The position numbers were made by a program, and so were the translations under genes. Positions 44,812 to 56,787 of a stretch of 64,000 nt of DNA are shown here, in pieces. Origin of the DNA: Mesostigma viride (Eukaryota; Streptophyta; Mesostigmatophyceae; Mesostigmatales; Mesostigmataceae); assembly GCA_009746045.1 (NCBI GenBank), contig RPFO01002063.1, positions 1 through 64,000 of the forward strand, read 5' to 3'. The notes beneath the pieces are model-generated. The model had not been told where the DNA came from, did not search any database, and worked only from the letters and a program-made list of their open reading frames with translations. Position 1 is the first letter of the stretch, and every line of letters begins with the position of its first letter.

Positions 44812-47800
44812 TCACACCACCGCGGCGGCCGGCGGGGTGACTGGCCCCTCCTGGCTCCACTCGTACGCGGCCGAGCGCACGTACCCCTTCCTCTGCAGCA
44901 GTTCAAACGCCTCCTGGGGACCCTTTGACCCGTACTTGTACGGGATTGGCCATGTCCCCTCGCGCTCGATCCGGTGAAGTAGCGGTGTGAACGCGCGCCA
45001 CACCGCCATGAGCTCGTCGATGCGGACGAAATGCTGGCGGTCGCCCGCGAGCGCGTCCAAGATGAGCCGCTCGTACGGCTGGGGAATTGCCGACTTGAAC
45101 CGGCCTCGGTATGTGAGGTCCAGCTCACCCAGGATGATGTTGTTGCTGTACCCGGGCTCCTTTAACGCGGTCTTCATGTAGATCGCCTCGGGGGGGCTCA
45201 TCCGCATCACGAGCTCGTTCCGGTAGCCCGTCTTGTTCGGGAACAGCTGCCCGTTGACGTCGCGGAATTGGATGCGCACCGTCCCCGACGACTCGTCCAG
45301 TCCCTTCCCGGCCTTGAGGATCCAAGGAACCCCCTCCCAGCGGTGGTTGTTGATGTAGAGGCAGATGCACCCAAATGTGGGGGTCTTGGAGTCCGGGGGC
45401 ACGCCCGGCTCCTCGGTGTAAGACTTGCATCCGGGGCCTGAGCCTTTCTTCTTAGCCTCTGCGTTGGCGACGTACTGCCCCAGCACGACATCCTCCAGCT
45501 TGATCTCGGACACGCAGCGCAGCACCTTGGCTTTCTCGTCGTGGATGTCGTTGGAGGAGAGGGAGACGGGCGTCTCCATCGCCAGCAGCGCAAGCACCTG
45601 GCCAGAAACATGGGGGTGGGTCGTCACACATGGAATCATCATCGGAGTTTGTCGCTGATTCCTATTGAATTGGAGGTCACCCTCGCGGTGCCGTCATTCA
45701 TCAAACGCATTTGGGCCCGTCAAGACTCTCGTCATCACACCCCGAATATAGACCTCCTTTACCAACTAATATCACACCCCGAATACAGAACTCCTTTACC
45801 AACTAGTATCACACCCCGAATATAGACCTCCTTTACCAACTAGTATCACACCCCGAATATAGACCTCCTTTACCAACTACTATCACACCCCAAACATAGA
45901 CCAACCCACCTGGATCAAGTGGTTCTCCATCACGTCCCAAACAAAGACCTCCTTAACCAGGTTAACCCAGTTAAGCAGCCCGCCTAAATCAGTGCCAACA
46001 AAAAACCATCGACCAACCTGAATCAAGTGGTTCTCCATCACGTCCCGGATGACGCCGTACCCGTCAAAGTACCCCGCGCGCTCGTCAATCCCTGCCGTCT
46101 CCTTGTACGTGATCTGCACGTTCGCGATGTGCTGGTTGCTGAACAGCGCGTGGATAAACCGGTTCGCGAACCGCATCATGAGCTCGTTCTGGACCACCTC
46201 CTTGCCCAAGAAGTGGTCGATCCGGTACACGCGCTCCTCAGGCCACCGCGACGATATCTCCCGGTTGAGCTGCTCCGCCGTCTCTGTATTCCTCCCAAAG
46301 GGCTTCTCGATGATCAGTCGCGCCCACCCGCCCTCCTTTGTTGTCGCCTTGTCGCTCTCGACATGCTCCGCGACGTTCCGGGCGATCGCAGAATACACGT
46401 CCGGGGGCGTCGCCAGGTAGTACATCCGGCGCGCCGGCAGGTTCCCCGCAGCCCGCTCATACTCCTCCAGATTCTTGTGCAGCTCCTGATAGGCGTTGGG
46501 GTCGTCGTACTGGCCGGACAGGTAGGTGATGTGTGACAGGAAGCGGTCGACCTCAGCCTCCGGGGCGGAGCCCTTCTGCATCAGCGGCGGCTTGATCTTT
46601 GCGCGGAGGTCTCTGTCGGACATCTGGCTGCGCGCAAAGCCGAGCACGCGCACGTTCTTGGGAAGCTGGCCGTTGCAGTGGAGCGCCAGCAACGCCGGAA
46701 ATGTCTGGCGGACCGGTCAGAGGGGTCAATGATAGGTGAAAATTCAAGCCAAAGGTAGGTGAAATCGCAAGGGGGGGGATTAAGAAAATGGTCCAGCAGC
46801 GGGCGGTCAGCAAAGGGATTACTTGAACATTGCGAAATACACATGCAGAACGGGGATTTTCGTACGCAGAGCACTCAATGTTTGCCGGACGTCACAGCCT
46901 ACCGGACATTATGCACAGCCTGCCACGGCACGCACATCCCGCGACAGTACGTCATGGGGTGGCAGACAGGCAGGACGTCATATGCACAGCATGCTGCACA
47001 ACACGCACATCTGACACATGACACGCACAATGATCTGACACGTGGCATCATGCCGGAAGGGTACGTAAGCGTGGGACTATGGAGAGGGGAACATCTGACA
47101 GACGTCACCAGGGTGGCAGGGGAGTCGATACTGTGGCCGGGAAGCAGAGAAAAGCTGGGGAGGGATCGAGAGGTGCAGTCAAAGCCAAGGAGGGCCGGGT
47201 TCCGTCACTTCACTGTGCAAGAACGTCCGAGAGTCACGTGCGGAAGGGGAACGCCTGAACTCTGAAAGACGTCACGGCACGCCAGCACACGTCACGATAC
47301 CTACACTCGGGTAAGCACTGCACACACTGAGGTACAAAAGAGTGAGGAAACATTTGCCTGATGTCGCGGTTGCTAAAAAAACACAGTGAGGCCGTGCCGG
47401 GGTGGGTGGGTGGGTGGGTGGGTGGGTGGGTGGGTGCTGGGGGTGGTGGTGCCAGGCCCGGGGGGGGGGGGGGGGGGGGAGCTGGGGGGGGGGGGGGAAG
47501 ACATTGCTGGAATGTCACGTATTGTGGGCGGTGGGTGGGTGGGTGGGTGGGTGGGTGGGTGGGTGGGTGGGTGGGTGGTGGGTGGGTGGGTGGGTGGGTG
47601 GTGGGTGGGTGGGTGGGTGGGTGGGTGGGTGGGTGGGTGGGTGGGTGGGTGGGTGGGTGGGTGGGTGGGTGGGTGGGTGGGTGGGTGGGTGGGTGGGTGG
47701 GTGAATTCGATTTTGCATGCAATAGCGGCAAATATCTGCCCGACACCACATCGTACATACGCCATCACATCATGCCATGTGGACAGGGGCCCATGCAGAA

Positions 47801-48812
47801 TTTGTGCGGAAAAAAATTGTCTGTCAACCATTTAGGCAAGTTGCGCATAGCTTTAAGATTGGGAATAATCTGCACGCCGGGCACGCCACATCAAGCCACG
47901 TCAGCGCCACATCACTCCCTTGGTGGATCCAACTTCCGAGCAACAAGAACACCGGACAATTAATTGTGTCTAACGCCCAGTTGTTTTATCACTTAATCTA
48001 TTTATCGGCACACAGTAAATATTATCTTTTGTGTAAACCCGATCGCCTCATGAGCATCAAGTCGGTGGCGAGCAAGGCTGCTGCGCCAGGGCAAGCAATA
48101 CTGCGTGCATTGACTGTCTATTTATTCAAAGCAGTCCAGTGCCTAGTGCCCGCACACGGCACAACCCAACTTATCTTCGTTGTATGCAGCGAGGAGGGCA
48201 GATAATCACTATGTATGTGTGTGCTGCAGCAAAGTAGCGCAGGCGACGCAGGCCAGCTGCCTTTTAGAGTTTAGACACATGGTTTGTAGTTTGACAAAGC
48301 ATAGGGTGCCTAAATATTTCCACAACCAAGACCATGGAAGGTGACAAGCCACTGTTTATTGAGGCAAGAACTGAAACTTGTACACTACGGCTACGTGGTC
48401 ATCTGCCGTTGGGCGCAATCCTCTTGATCGAGGTAGTTCTGGGCAGCGCGTGTTGTACAACATCATGTTGTACAGAATCATGGGGACGTGCACAACCAGT
48501 CACGGCGAGTTGCCCTAGTGATTACCGACGAAACAAATGGATTGATTAGACAGCTCCCGAACAGCACCGGGCCCCTCCCGTTTCCACGTATACTAGCCTA
48601 GTGTTCCGACCCGCGCGCCAGCAATCGGATGGAAACGCGACAAGCTGAAGTATTGTTATATATGTATACATACCGACCATTTGCTGTGCGAGATCTCCGC
48701 TGGCCCCGAACAGGACAATCGTCAAGCCCGGAAACTTGACGACTTGATCCAACGCCTCCCCGACACTCACGTTCAAGCTCTCCATTTTCTGTTTCGACGT
48801 TTCGGAAGCCAT
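44812..48812 (-). CDS. G6PD: glucose-6-phosphate 1-dehydrogenase, 3 exons
   Basis: Exons on the minus strand: 48812-48678, 46704-46018 and 45597-44812, all with GT-AG borders and phase 0, giving about 535 residues, close to the usual 500-550. The enzyme oxidises glucose-6-phosphate to 6-phosphogluconolactone, making NADPH for the oxidative pentose phosphate pathway. Landmarks are the NADP-binding GASGDLA (exon 1), EKPFGRNTETA and the active-site RIDHFLGKE (exon 2), and GVPWILKAGKGL and NELVMRMSPPEAIYMK (exon 3). GASGDLAQQMTFPAL across the first splice fits the family, though QQM replaces the usual lysine-rich step. No plastid transit peptide is visible, so it is probably cytosolic. It converges with the pseudouridine synthase gene. 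Confidence 0.93.
45725..45897. repeat. 37-bp tandem repeat in G6PD intron 2
   Basis: About four copies of ATCACACCCCGAATATAGAC plus CTCCTTTACCAACTA lie in the 420-base second intron. The adjoining 45897-46017 holds a second, diverged copy of the exon 2 end with its donor (GTGGTTCTCCATCACGTCCC at 45918), a pseudo-donor duplication like those in the neighbouring gene. Confidence 0.8.
47400..47703. repeat. (GGGT)n and poly-G tracts in G6PD intron 1
   Basis: Two GGGT arrays (47400-47436 and about 47530-47703) flank near-pure G runs (47460-47479 and 47486-47497). The array type is the same as at 27520 in the neighbouring gene. Exact run lengths are doubtful. Confidence 0.9.
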
Positions 48813-49400
48813 TTTGGCAGGAATTGGGAGGTGCTGGAATCGAGGTAAGTAGCACCCCGACGCAACCTAAAATGGCGATTACTTGTAAGTCTTGCAGGCC
48901 AGCTACAAATTCCACGCATCTGCCCGCTGCATGATCACGCATAAGGTGCCTGCAGGCAGTCGCTAGCGGTTGCCAAACACGCAATCAGCTAGGGAGACGG
49001 CGATATTTCTAGTAGGCCGCGGCCGCGCGGTGCAGGTAGTTAGCCATGTAGGCAACCAGCCCACGCATACAGATAGAGATATTGACAATGCCGCGTCATG
49101 CCGGCCGAAATATTCCTACCACATACAGTTTTACCAGCTACCGTACCGGCATAATTAAGCCCCGTTTGCAGGGCTGATGGATGTTGAGCGCCCCGCAGGT
49201 TTATACTGTATCACTTATCGGGCATCACACACCATCTGTTTGTTGAAAGTGTGCCGCAGGTACTAGGAAGGCGACAATTTCCCGAAAATGTATCAGAACT
49301 ATGCCAGCTGAAAGTTGAAAACTGTTCAGTTCTAAGCTACTGAGCATGCACTGGGCAGGTTCTTCTCGGTAAGACTACTAGAAGTAATCTCTGCTCGGCT
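48813..49400. other. upstream region of G6PD, no gene seen
   Basis: The stretch should contain the G6PD promoter on the minus strand. No TATA box or open frame of quality stands out. Confidence 0.35.
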
Positions 49401-49676
49401 GCCCATGTGCGTGGGCCACCACCACCACCACTATTGCCTAGTTTTGGCGCGCAGTCGATTTACCAGCTTTACATCTGCGGAGCACATACATACGTAACAC
49501 ACAGACCTGGACTTCACAAGTTGATATCCACCTACATTAAAAACCATCGGGCAGGTTATGATATCTTGTTGCATACGTACCATCAGCCCCATCCGGGCCG
49601 AGCCCGCTGGGGAATACATTGGCCGGGCTACACTTGGGTTAAGATGATTACCCTGGCGGTAGACCACCCTCCGAGG

Positions 49677-49719
49677 GTGGCCCTGCGGTCCACGAGAGTC
49701 TCGTGGACCGCAGGGCCAC
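49677..49719. repeat. perfect 43-bp palindrome
   Basis: Arms of 21 bases (GTGGCCCTGCGGTCCACGAGA and its exact reverse complement) surround a single G at 49698. It lies at the left part of the LINE relic. It could extrude as a cruciform or fold as an RNA hairpin. Confidence 0.9.
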
Positions 49720-49729
49720 TGATGTACAA

Positions 49730-50792
49730 CATCTTTTGATGCATAGGGCGATAGGGGTCTGCGCTACGCTCCACGAGCGTTTTGGTCATGATGCATCATG
49801 CCTGTGCACGCACCCTAGTGAAGCCATTGAGCACAGGTTCCTTTTCTGTAATCTCCCAGGGGTTTGGACGTGGCTCATTAACATCTGGGCCGCATGGACG
49901 GCATCGCCACCCAATCTCCCAATTACACTACAATACGCTTCCGCGGACACCTTTTTCAGCGGGGAAAGTGCCCTCGGGCTTCCGGGGCAAATTCAGCAAG
50001 CGCTGCGGAACTTAGATACTAAAATTTCGTTTTTGGTTCGTACCGTACAGCCAATCATTTTGCGCCCGGATCAAATTGTGATCTGGTCACTGAACACGAA
50101 AATTTCAGCGGAACGTACGAAACACCAACGCAACTAGAGAAAATTTTCAGTGACGAAACTGTAGTACCGTGTACCCAAGCAAAATGTAGTAGGACTTCGC
50201 GAAATTCACGTTCGGAATTTTTCCCGCAAGATTCCCCCGCAAGATTCCCCCGCATGATTCCCCCCGCTAGGTTCAGGCTCCAGTCGATGCTCGCCAAATG
50301 GCGCAAAAAAAGAAACATATGTTAAAATCAACGGTGCGAATCCTCGTTACCGCTCGGGTAACATTCTCACTCATTTCGCGTCTCCTACGAACCGTATTGT
50401 AGTGTAGCGTGCGTACCATCATTTTCGGTATTGCTGGCACACCAGGGACCGAGCTTTCAGTTTCCCAAGCAGAATGGATATGGCTACGCACTACTATGCT
50501 ATACGCGATCTGGACCATACGCAACGAGACAGTCTTTAATGTCCGCGAGGAGTATACCCGCGGCGGCGTAGTCCGGCGCTTTATATACCTATGGAATGCG
50601 GCTATGCGCCGCTACTGGCTGTTAGCTCAGGAACAACACAGGGTGTGGGACCCAGGGCCCAATAACGACAAGCCCAGCCCGCTCCAGCTTTTTCATGATC
50701 TACTGGGCCGTAATCAGGTATTCACCAGTATGCCTCATGGCGACATTACTCAGGTCCAATGGCTTCCCTGGTCTAATAACGCGCCCTATTAG
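49730..50792 (+). mobile_element. 3' part of a non-LTR (LINE) retrotransposon, decayed
   Basis: A frame at about 49740-50015 contains CLCTHPSEAIEHRFLFC, the zinc-binding motif found after reverse transcriptase in plant-type LINE ORF2 proteins, followed by WTWLINIWAAW. After a non-coding interruption (about 50015-50410) a second frame (to 50792) gives WLRTTMLYAIWTIRNETVF, which normally follows that motif by some 60-100 residues. So this is one C-terminal ORF2 region split by about 400 foreign or decayed bases. The reverse transcriptase itself is absent. Confidence 0.65.
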
Positions 50793-51128
50793 CCTTTCAC
50801 CTGTCACCGCCACACGTGTGTGTGCCCACCTTAATTAGGATTCGCTGATACTCATTTCCCCTCTCACCTCTTTGGTCCATAATTGGCTAATAAAATATAC
50901 CCATTTCCCCGAAAAACCATCGGGCACGCCATGGGGACCTACATAGAACCGACGACTGTTGATAAAGTATCCGGAAGGGTCAGATGGAGCCTCGACCTCA
51001 CTGATGCGGAACTCGGCACCTCTGCGACAGTGGGCGCGGCATCAAAAGGCAAGCGCCCTCACCCCGACGCCAGCTAGCCAGGTACGCCTGCTCCCGCCCT
51101 TGTCCCCCCTCTTCCCTATATCATAGCC
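50793..51128 (+). other. LINE-derived non-coding spacer
   Basis: Between the 3' LINE relic and the start of another LINE coding region no real frame is evident, although 50883-51077 is open. It may be a 3' UTR of one element joined to the 5' region of the next. Confidence 0.3.
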
Positions 51129-51297
51129 ATGAGCCAGCTCACACTAGTAACGTGGAATGTCAGGGGGCTGAACACATATGGAACAAACACAGCAGGGCAG
51201 GGACAACGTATACCCCGCACCCGAGAGTTAGCGAATGCGTTGCACAACTTGCTCGAGCGCTACGTGGGCCCCTCGCATGAAATTTGGATAGGTCTGC
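51129..51297 (+). CDS. LINE ORF2 endonuclease start, truncated by gypsy insertion
   Basis: An ATG at 51129 opens MSQLTLVTWNVRGLN, the start of the APE-type endonuclease domain of L1-like ORF2 proteins, where the Asn binds the catalytic metal. After about 56 residues the frame meets the left end of the gypsy element at 51298. The rest of the LINE should lie beyond the nested elements, outside the window. Confidence 0.7.
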
Positions 51298-51716
51298 TGT
51301 TACGTCGCGTAACAATTCGTTGTAGTTACGGACGTAAATTAGGTCCTTTGCCTCGGTTGTCCCTAGGTTTACGTTTAGGCTCCTACCGGGACATTATTGT
51401 CCTCGTAACAGTACTGTGGTACATTGGGTGCCGTTGGGCGCCGCGCCGCGTACTTTACTAGTGGTCCTGATCCTGTGGTAGAATGTAGTGGACCAGCGTG
51501 CATCAGTAGATTTAGTGGACCAGCGTGCACCTGTAGGCGAGGGCCATGTCGGCCCGAGCGTGTTGGACCGTTGGTGACCATTTATGCGCGTTCTACCCCT
51601 TGTGTGTGCACTCGGCGTGTGTTAAGTGAATTGACACATTTAGGCTTGGGTCACGGCAGTGTAGTTGTGTTTCCTTCCTCTATTCCTGGAGTAAACGGGT
51701 TTTGATAAATGGTTGT

Positions 51717-52076
51717 ATGGCGTATTATAGTAACACTTACGTTAATGCATTGAGATCAGCTCCGTCACGTTCGTCTTTCGCCAGAGGGTTAAGTAGAGGA
51801 GGCCTGACCAGTTTAGGTAGTATCAGGCCCATTAGAGGTAGAGGTGGAGGTAGATATCCGCGGCGTAACAATGGTTCCGGAGGAACTTCAGTAGGTAGTG
51901 AACGAGACGACTATCCCTTGCCACATACACCTTTTCAAGACCCCTTCCGCGTCCAGGAACAAGAAGTCGACACTTCCTTGATAGGTAATGGGCGGGTCGC
52001 CTTCAAGCTAGGAGCGTCGTGCTGCCCGTTTCGGGACACGCTTTACCTAGAAGCTAGACCTGCTCACAGCGGATAA
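51717..52076 (+). CDS. unknown small ORF near the gypsy left end
   Basis: A 119-residue frame from ATG 51717. It has an Arg/Gly-rich middle (RPIRGRGGGRYPRRNNGSGG) that could bind nucleic acid and a C-terminal part with two cysteines. It lies in or just after the left LTR and could be chance. No family is recognised. Confidence 0.3.
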   Translation: MAYYSNTYVNALRSAPSRSSFARGLSRGGLTSLGSIRPIRGRGGGRYPRRNNGSGGTSVGSERDDYPLPHTPFQDPFRVQEQEVDTSLIGNGRVAFKLGASCCPFRDTLYLEARPAHSG

Positions 52077-52402
52077 ATCCTTTCGTAGTTAGCCTGTCCT
52101 TCGCCTTGTTTTCCTGCTTACGGTTGTTTCCTGCCTTAGATAGGGGAGTATTACTGTTCGGAGACGATTAGCGTCGCAGTACCTACACCTTTTTCCTTGT
52201 GCTGCTGCTTTATTAGACGGCCGCACCCGCAGAGTTACGGGGCGCTGTGTTAGGACGAGCGCTGGGATATCCGGCCGCTGACTTAGGACGAGAGCTGGAA
52301 ACTCCCGCCCTCCTTCTTCTTCGGTGATCCAGATCGTCAAGCTAAGTCGCCTACCCCTACCTCGTCTAGCTTGACATCACAAGACACGCCAGGTGAGTTA
52401 TC

Positions 52403-52795
52403 ATGAGTCAACGTCGTGTTTTTACTGCGCCTTCCCATTCATCTAGTGATAATAGTTTAGCTAAGTATTACGTAGTTATTACCCCTCAATGGTCAGCCAT
52501 TTTCCTCTCTTGGTCAGATGCTAGGAAGATAGTGCAAAACCGTACATATAATGTAATTAGGTATAAGAAATTTGTTACCTTCGAGGAAGCTCAACAATTC
52601 CTTATAGACCATAGCGTATCAGATCTAGGCCTACACGTACGTTCTACTCCTCATGGTCGCCCTCCTGTAGAAGCTCTAGATTTTGCTACCCCTCCTTCGT
52701 CTCCCCCTAAGAGGGCTGCATCCTCATCTAGCTTAGATACTCCTCTCACCTTGGAATTCGGTTCCCTATCCATTACTGTTGTTAAAAAGGACTGA
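52403..52795 (+). CDS. viroplasmin/RNase H1 N-terminal-like accessory protein of the gypsy element
   Basis: A 130-residue intact protein from ATG 52403. Residues about 20-70 (YYVVITPQWSAIFLSWSDAR...YKKFVTFEEAQQFL) match the hybrid-binding domain found at the N-terminus of RNase H1 and in caulimovirus viroplasmin, which grips RNA/DNA hybrids. The C-terminus is Ser/Pro-rich with a basic patch (SPPKRAASSSS). It lies before gag, as a separate reading frame. A donor-like AGGTGAGT at 52391 lies just upstream. Possible role: handling of RNA-DNA intermediates during reverse transcription. Confidence 0.65.
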   Translation: MSQRRVFTAPSHSSSDNSLAKYYVVITPQWSAIFLSWSDARKIVQNRTYNVIRYKKFVTFEEAQQFLIDHSVSDLGLHVRSTPHGRPPVEALDFATPPSSPPKRAASSSSLDTPLTLEFGSLSITVVKKD

Positions 52796-52968
52796 TTTAA
52801 ATTGTTCCTTTCTTTTAAGCCATTAAAATCTTTTCCTTTTCTTTCCTTGCCTTATATTAGGCCTTGTCCTTTATCCTTGTTGCTTTCAGTTAGATTTTGA
52901 TCATTTACTTAAACAAAAATGGATCCAGTGGGTGGTAACTGTCGCCTATACCTACCAATACTCCTACT

Positions 52969-52969
52969 A

Positions 52970-53006
<37 letters not shown>

Positions 53007-54683
53007 CCATAACAACAATCGGGGTAACCGACGGGACTCACTTGAAACGGTACACCATCTCACTCCTCAAGGTAATCTTCGTGCCTCACCTCCTTCTCCT
53101 CTTGCTGATGGTCGCCGTCGTCCCTCACTTACCCCTCCTACCTATGAACAACGTCAACGTATGCAAGTCAGATTTAGTGATGACCCTTCCCTTACCCTGA
53201 ACCAGGCCCCTGCCCCTCCTGCAACCTTGGCTCAACCCTCCAGCAGGTCCTCACTAACTAACAATGTTTTTAGGCCTCCTTCCCACCCTGTTCCTTCCAT
53301 GCCTGCTCTTAACACGGGTCGTGCCTCTGCCCCTGTCGGTCCTTCTGGGCGCCCTAGTGCAGTTCCCTTTTACCCACCTGCTTCCTGGTCCTACCCTGAG
53401 ACGGCCTATGAGGCAGCCCAGGTCCCTACCCGTGTGGCTGATTTAGAAGTTAATAGTGATTTCAGTACCATGCCCTTAGATGACAGAAATTATGATCATT
53501 TTGCCTATTCCTCTCTTCGTGAGCAATATACTGTCCCCTTCTCTTATGGGCACCAGCCTGAAACGGTGGCCCCGTCTAGACCCCTACCCAAGACTTTTCC
53601 TCTTCCTTCCTTCTATCCCGCTTATGTAGCAGTGGAAGATAGTGGCCCTATGGGAAAAACTGACTCTTCTAATCCCCCTAAGCCCCCTGCTCTTCCCCTC
53701 TTTGCTAACCTTCCCAAGCTGGATGTCAAGTCTACCCCTCAACAGTTTTTCACCTTTATTATGTTGCTTACACAGAACACGGAGTCGTGGCAGAATCATA
53801 ATAGATGGCGTCTTTCTGATGCTGTATTAGTTCCTCACTATCTCACAACCTGTATTACTCCTGAGCTTGCTAACCTCATTCAGTGTGAGTCTTTGGCCTC
53901 TCATGCCTACCCTAACTCTGTAGCAGAATTGTTTAAGCGTTTAGAGAACCATTTAGTCCCTCCTGATTCAGATTGGCAGGATAGATTAGCCTTTGGTACC
54001 TTGCAGCAGGGTACTAAATCATTTAAGGAGTATATGAAAGAGTTTGATGCTCAGATGGTACGAATTAGGGATTTGTCGGGTGCAGAAGTACGTGCTCGCT
54101 TCCTCCAAGGCCTCAGTAGACCCTTATTACGTGAAGTCAAGCGCCAGTTCTCTGCCTACCGTTTTACTGATCTGCCCCTCAAGCATGTGCGCCAGCATCT
54201 CTTGCGTGTAGCAGATTTCTTCACCACCCCTTCTCTTCCTACCCGTTCCCGTATTAATAATATTATCCTTACCCCTGAGGAGGAGAACTCCTATGTAGAA
54301 GAATTAGATATCTGTGTTACTGACCTTTCAGCCCTTGATGTCTCTCATATCACATGCTATCATTGTAAGGAAGTAGGTCATCTTAAACGTGAGTGCCCCA
54401 AGTTCCTTTCGGGTGCTCCCCCTCATCCCGACGCTCGCCCTCCTCGTACCCCTCAGCGTGCTCCTATTCGTCCTACTTCAGGACGCATCCCTTCAGCTAC
54501 CCCTAGTAGGCTGAATGCTGTGCAGACAGGATCCCAGGGTTCCCCTATGATAATCAGGCTCCCGCACCCTCTTCGCTCCCTCGTGACCCTCCAGCAGTGG
54601 CTTTTTCGCCAGGGTCTTCTTCGGGGTTAGTTCCTATGGATTTGGGGGGGAGGGGGAACAGTAGGCCTGTCAGCCGGGGGTAA
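52969..54683 (+). CDS. gypsy Gag (one frame break near the end)
   Basis: The ATG at 52969 is followed by an (AAT)n tract coding poly-Asn. A Pro/Ser-rich region (residues about 30-200) leads to a capsid-like domain (about 250-430; LPKLDVKSTPQQFFTFIMLL, WQDRLAFGTLQQGTKSFKEYMKEF). A CCHC zinc knuckle follows, CYHCKEVGHLKREC (about residues 463-476). The open frame ends at TAG 54628. However, adding one C at the C4 run 54542-54545 gives a more natural tail (VPMDLGGRGN) ending at TAA 54681. Gag packages the element RNA. Confidence 0.75.
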
Positions 54684-56787
54684 CCTGGACAGGTCCTTAG
54701 ATAGTACCCCAGATAAAAATTTTTGCCTGCCTGTTTTTATAACCTCTGTAGGAGCTGAATCTTCCCTACCACTACGTGTGCGTCCTCTTATGTTCTTGAA
54801 TGGTGGTTTAACCGTCCCTCACACTGTTGTAGACCCCTTCTTGCATGCTGATGAACTCTTGAATGTCTCTGTGTTGGTAGATAGCGGTGCGGCTAGCTCC
54901 TTTGTGAGCGAGGCCCTAGTTAGACGTTTAGGACTAGTCCCTACCCCTCACACCAAACCCGTTACTGTTCATTATGCTGATGGTCGCACCAGTCATTCCC
55001 CGGGTACGGTGTCCCTTCCCATGGTTATACAAGGACGTACTGTCAACCTGACGGCCACTATAGGCCCTATCACTACCGCTGATGTATTACTAGGATTAGA
55101 TTGGCACCAGGATAATAAGATTACTATTAATTATGATACCATGGTCATTTGGTTTCCAGATAGCTCTTACTGGGTACCTGAACGTCATTATAGATTGGAA
55201 AATTTATCCTTGGTAGATATTACTCCTCCTACACCTGTTGATCCTCCTGTAAGACCTATACCTGAAGTAATAATGTCAAATGACGAATTACGTTCTGAAT
55301 TAAAGCAAAATGGATACCTATTATGTATGTTCCTTCAGTTAGAAGTACAACAGATACCTATCACTAACAATAGTGTGGATATAGATGTAAATACAGTGGA
55401 TACAATAGGAGTAGGATTTACTGAAAATGAAATAGTAAGATACATGGCTGTGATAGATTCCTCAAAAGTATTTGAAGAAAAGACTCCTTCTTATCCTCCT
55501 CCTCGTTCTGTTTTACACCGTGTAGTTATCAAGGACGGTGCAGTTCCTACGCACTCTCCGATGTATAGAATGGGCCCTACCGAGTTAAAGGAACTAAAAC
55601 AGATTTTAGTGTCATTATTAGAAGCAGGATTGATAGAGCCTAGTAACTCCCCCTACTCAGCTGGTGTCCTGTTAGTTCCTAAGCCAAATGGCAAGTTTCG
55701 CCTAGTTACTGATTATAGGAAGTTGAATGATATTACTGTGAAATCTAAATACCCTCTACCTCGTATTGACGATATATTTAATAAGGTTAAAGGTTCCACT
55801 TGTTTCACAGTACTGGATTGTGCGGATGGTTTTTGGCAGTTGCGGATAGCTCCTGAGGATTGCCATAAAACCGCCTTTGCTACCCCTTTTGGTCATTACC
55901 AGTTTAGAGTAGCGGCTATGGGACTCTGTAACTCGCCTGCCTCTTTTCAAATGTTAATGAATGAAGTGCTTAGACCTGTTATGGGAAATTCTCATCTTCC
56001 TCAGGTGTCCTCTGATCTAAAGGATCCCTCCTTCTCCTCTGTTTCTTTATCTGAGCATGACCGTTCTTGTGCTCAAGCTTACTTAGATGATATTCTTATT
56101 TACTCTCCTGATTTTGAAACGCACCTACGTGATTTAAAGAAAGTATTAGAAATAATGGCTGAAAATTCTTTGTGGGCGCGCCGTGCTAAAGTGCGTTCGG
56201 GTAGGAGTGTCCCATTTTTAGGGCACGTTCTGTCAGATGCCGGGGTCGCTACCGACCCGGATAAAACTAAGTCAATTCAGGAATGGCCTACTCCTACCGA
56301 CGTTAAAGGTGTACGTAGTTTCCTAGGAATTGCTTCTTACTATAGGCGTTTTATCCCGCGTTTCGCCACTATAGCAGCCCCTATTAATCATTTATTAAAG
56401 AAGGATATCCCCTTTGTTTGGAGTAGTGAGTGTCAGTCTGCTTTTCAGTGCCTAAAATCCCTACTCCTTTCCCCTCCTGTACTCATCCTACCGGATACTA
56501 CTAAACCCTTTGTTGTGGCTACAGATGCTAGTAAAGTAGCTATAGGTGGTGTCCTTCTCCAGGATCAGGGTCAGGGCTTACAGCCAATTGAATATATCTC
56601 TAGGACAATGCTCCCTGCGGAGCGTAACTATCCCGTCCACCAGCAGGAACTCTTAGCTGTGGTGTATTGTTGCCACGCGTGGCAGCACTTCCTTAAAGGT
56701 GCTCAATTTGATGTCTGCCTGAATGAACCCTGTGAGCTAGATCCTTATAGGTTAGTTATCCAAACGGATCATCGTCCCCTTACCCAT
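54684..56787 (+). CDS. gypsy Pol: protease, reverse transcriptase, RNase H (first part)
   Basis: The frame is open from before 54684. Aspartic protease: VLVDSGAASSFV near 54868-54903, then VLLGLDW. Reverse transcriptase: YRMGPTELKELK to the catalytic YLDDILIYS near 56080-56106, then FLGHVLSDAGV. RNase H: FVVATDASKVAIGGVLLQD near 56512-56570 and the terminal TDHRPLTH. The coding sequence is cut at 56787 by the L1-like insertion, which adds a stop, and resumes at 57767. Pol is in a different frame from the corrected Gag tail, so ribosomal frameshifting is likely in the live element. Confidence 0.85.

Noticed and set aside
50015..50410. MITE interrupting the LINE relic
   Set aside because: The coding gap is clear and short AAAATTTC/GAAATTTT-type repeats occur, but no terminal inverted repeat or target duplication could be matched.
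54628..54630. Single in-frame TAG between gypsy Gag and Pol, suggesting stop-codon readthrough
   Set aside because: The frame is open from Gag through Pol apart from this TAG, but one added C at 54542-54545 moves the Gag tail into another frame with better composition and a natural TAA at 54681. The apparent readthrough is probably a by-product of a homopolymer error.
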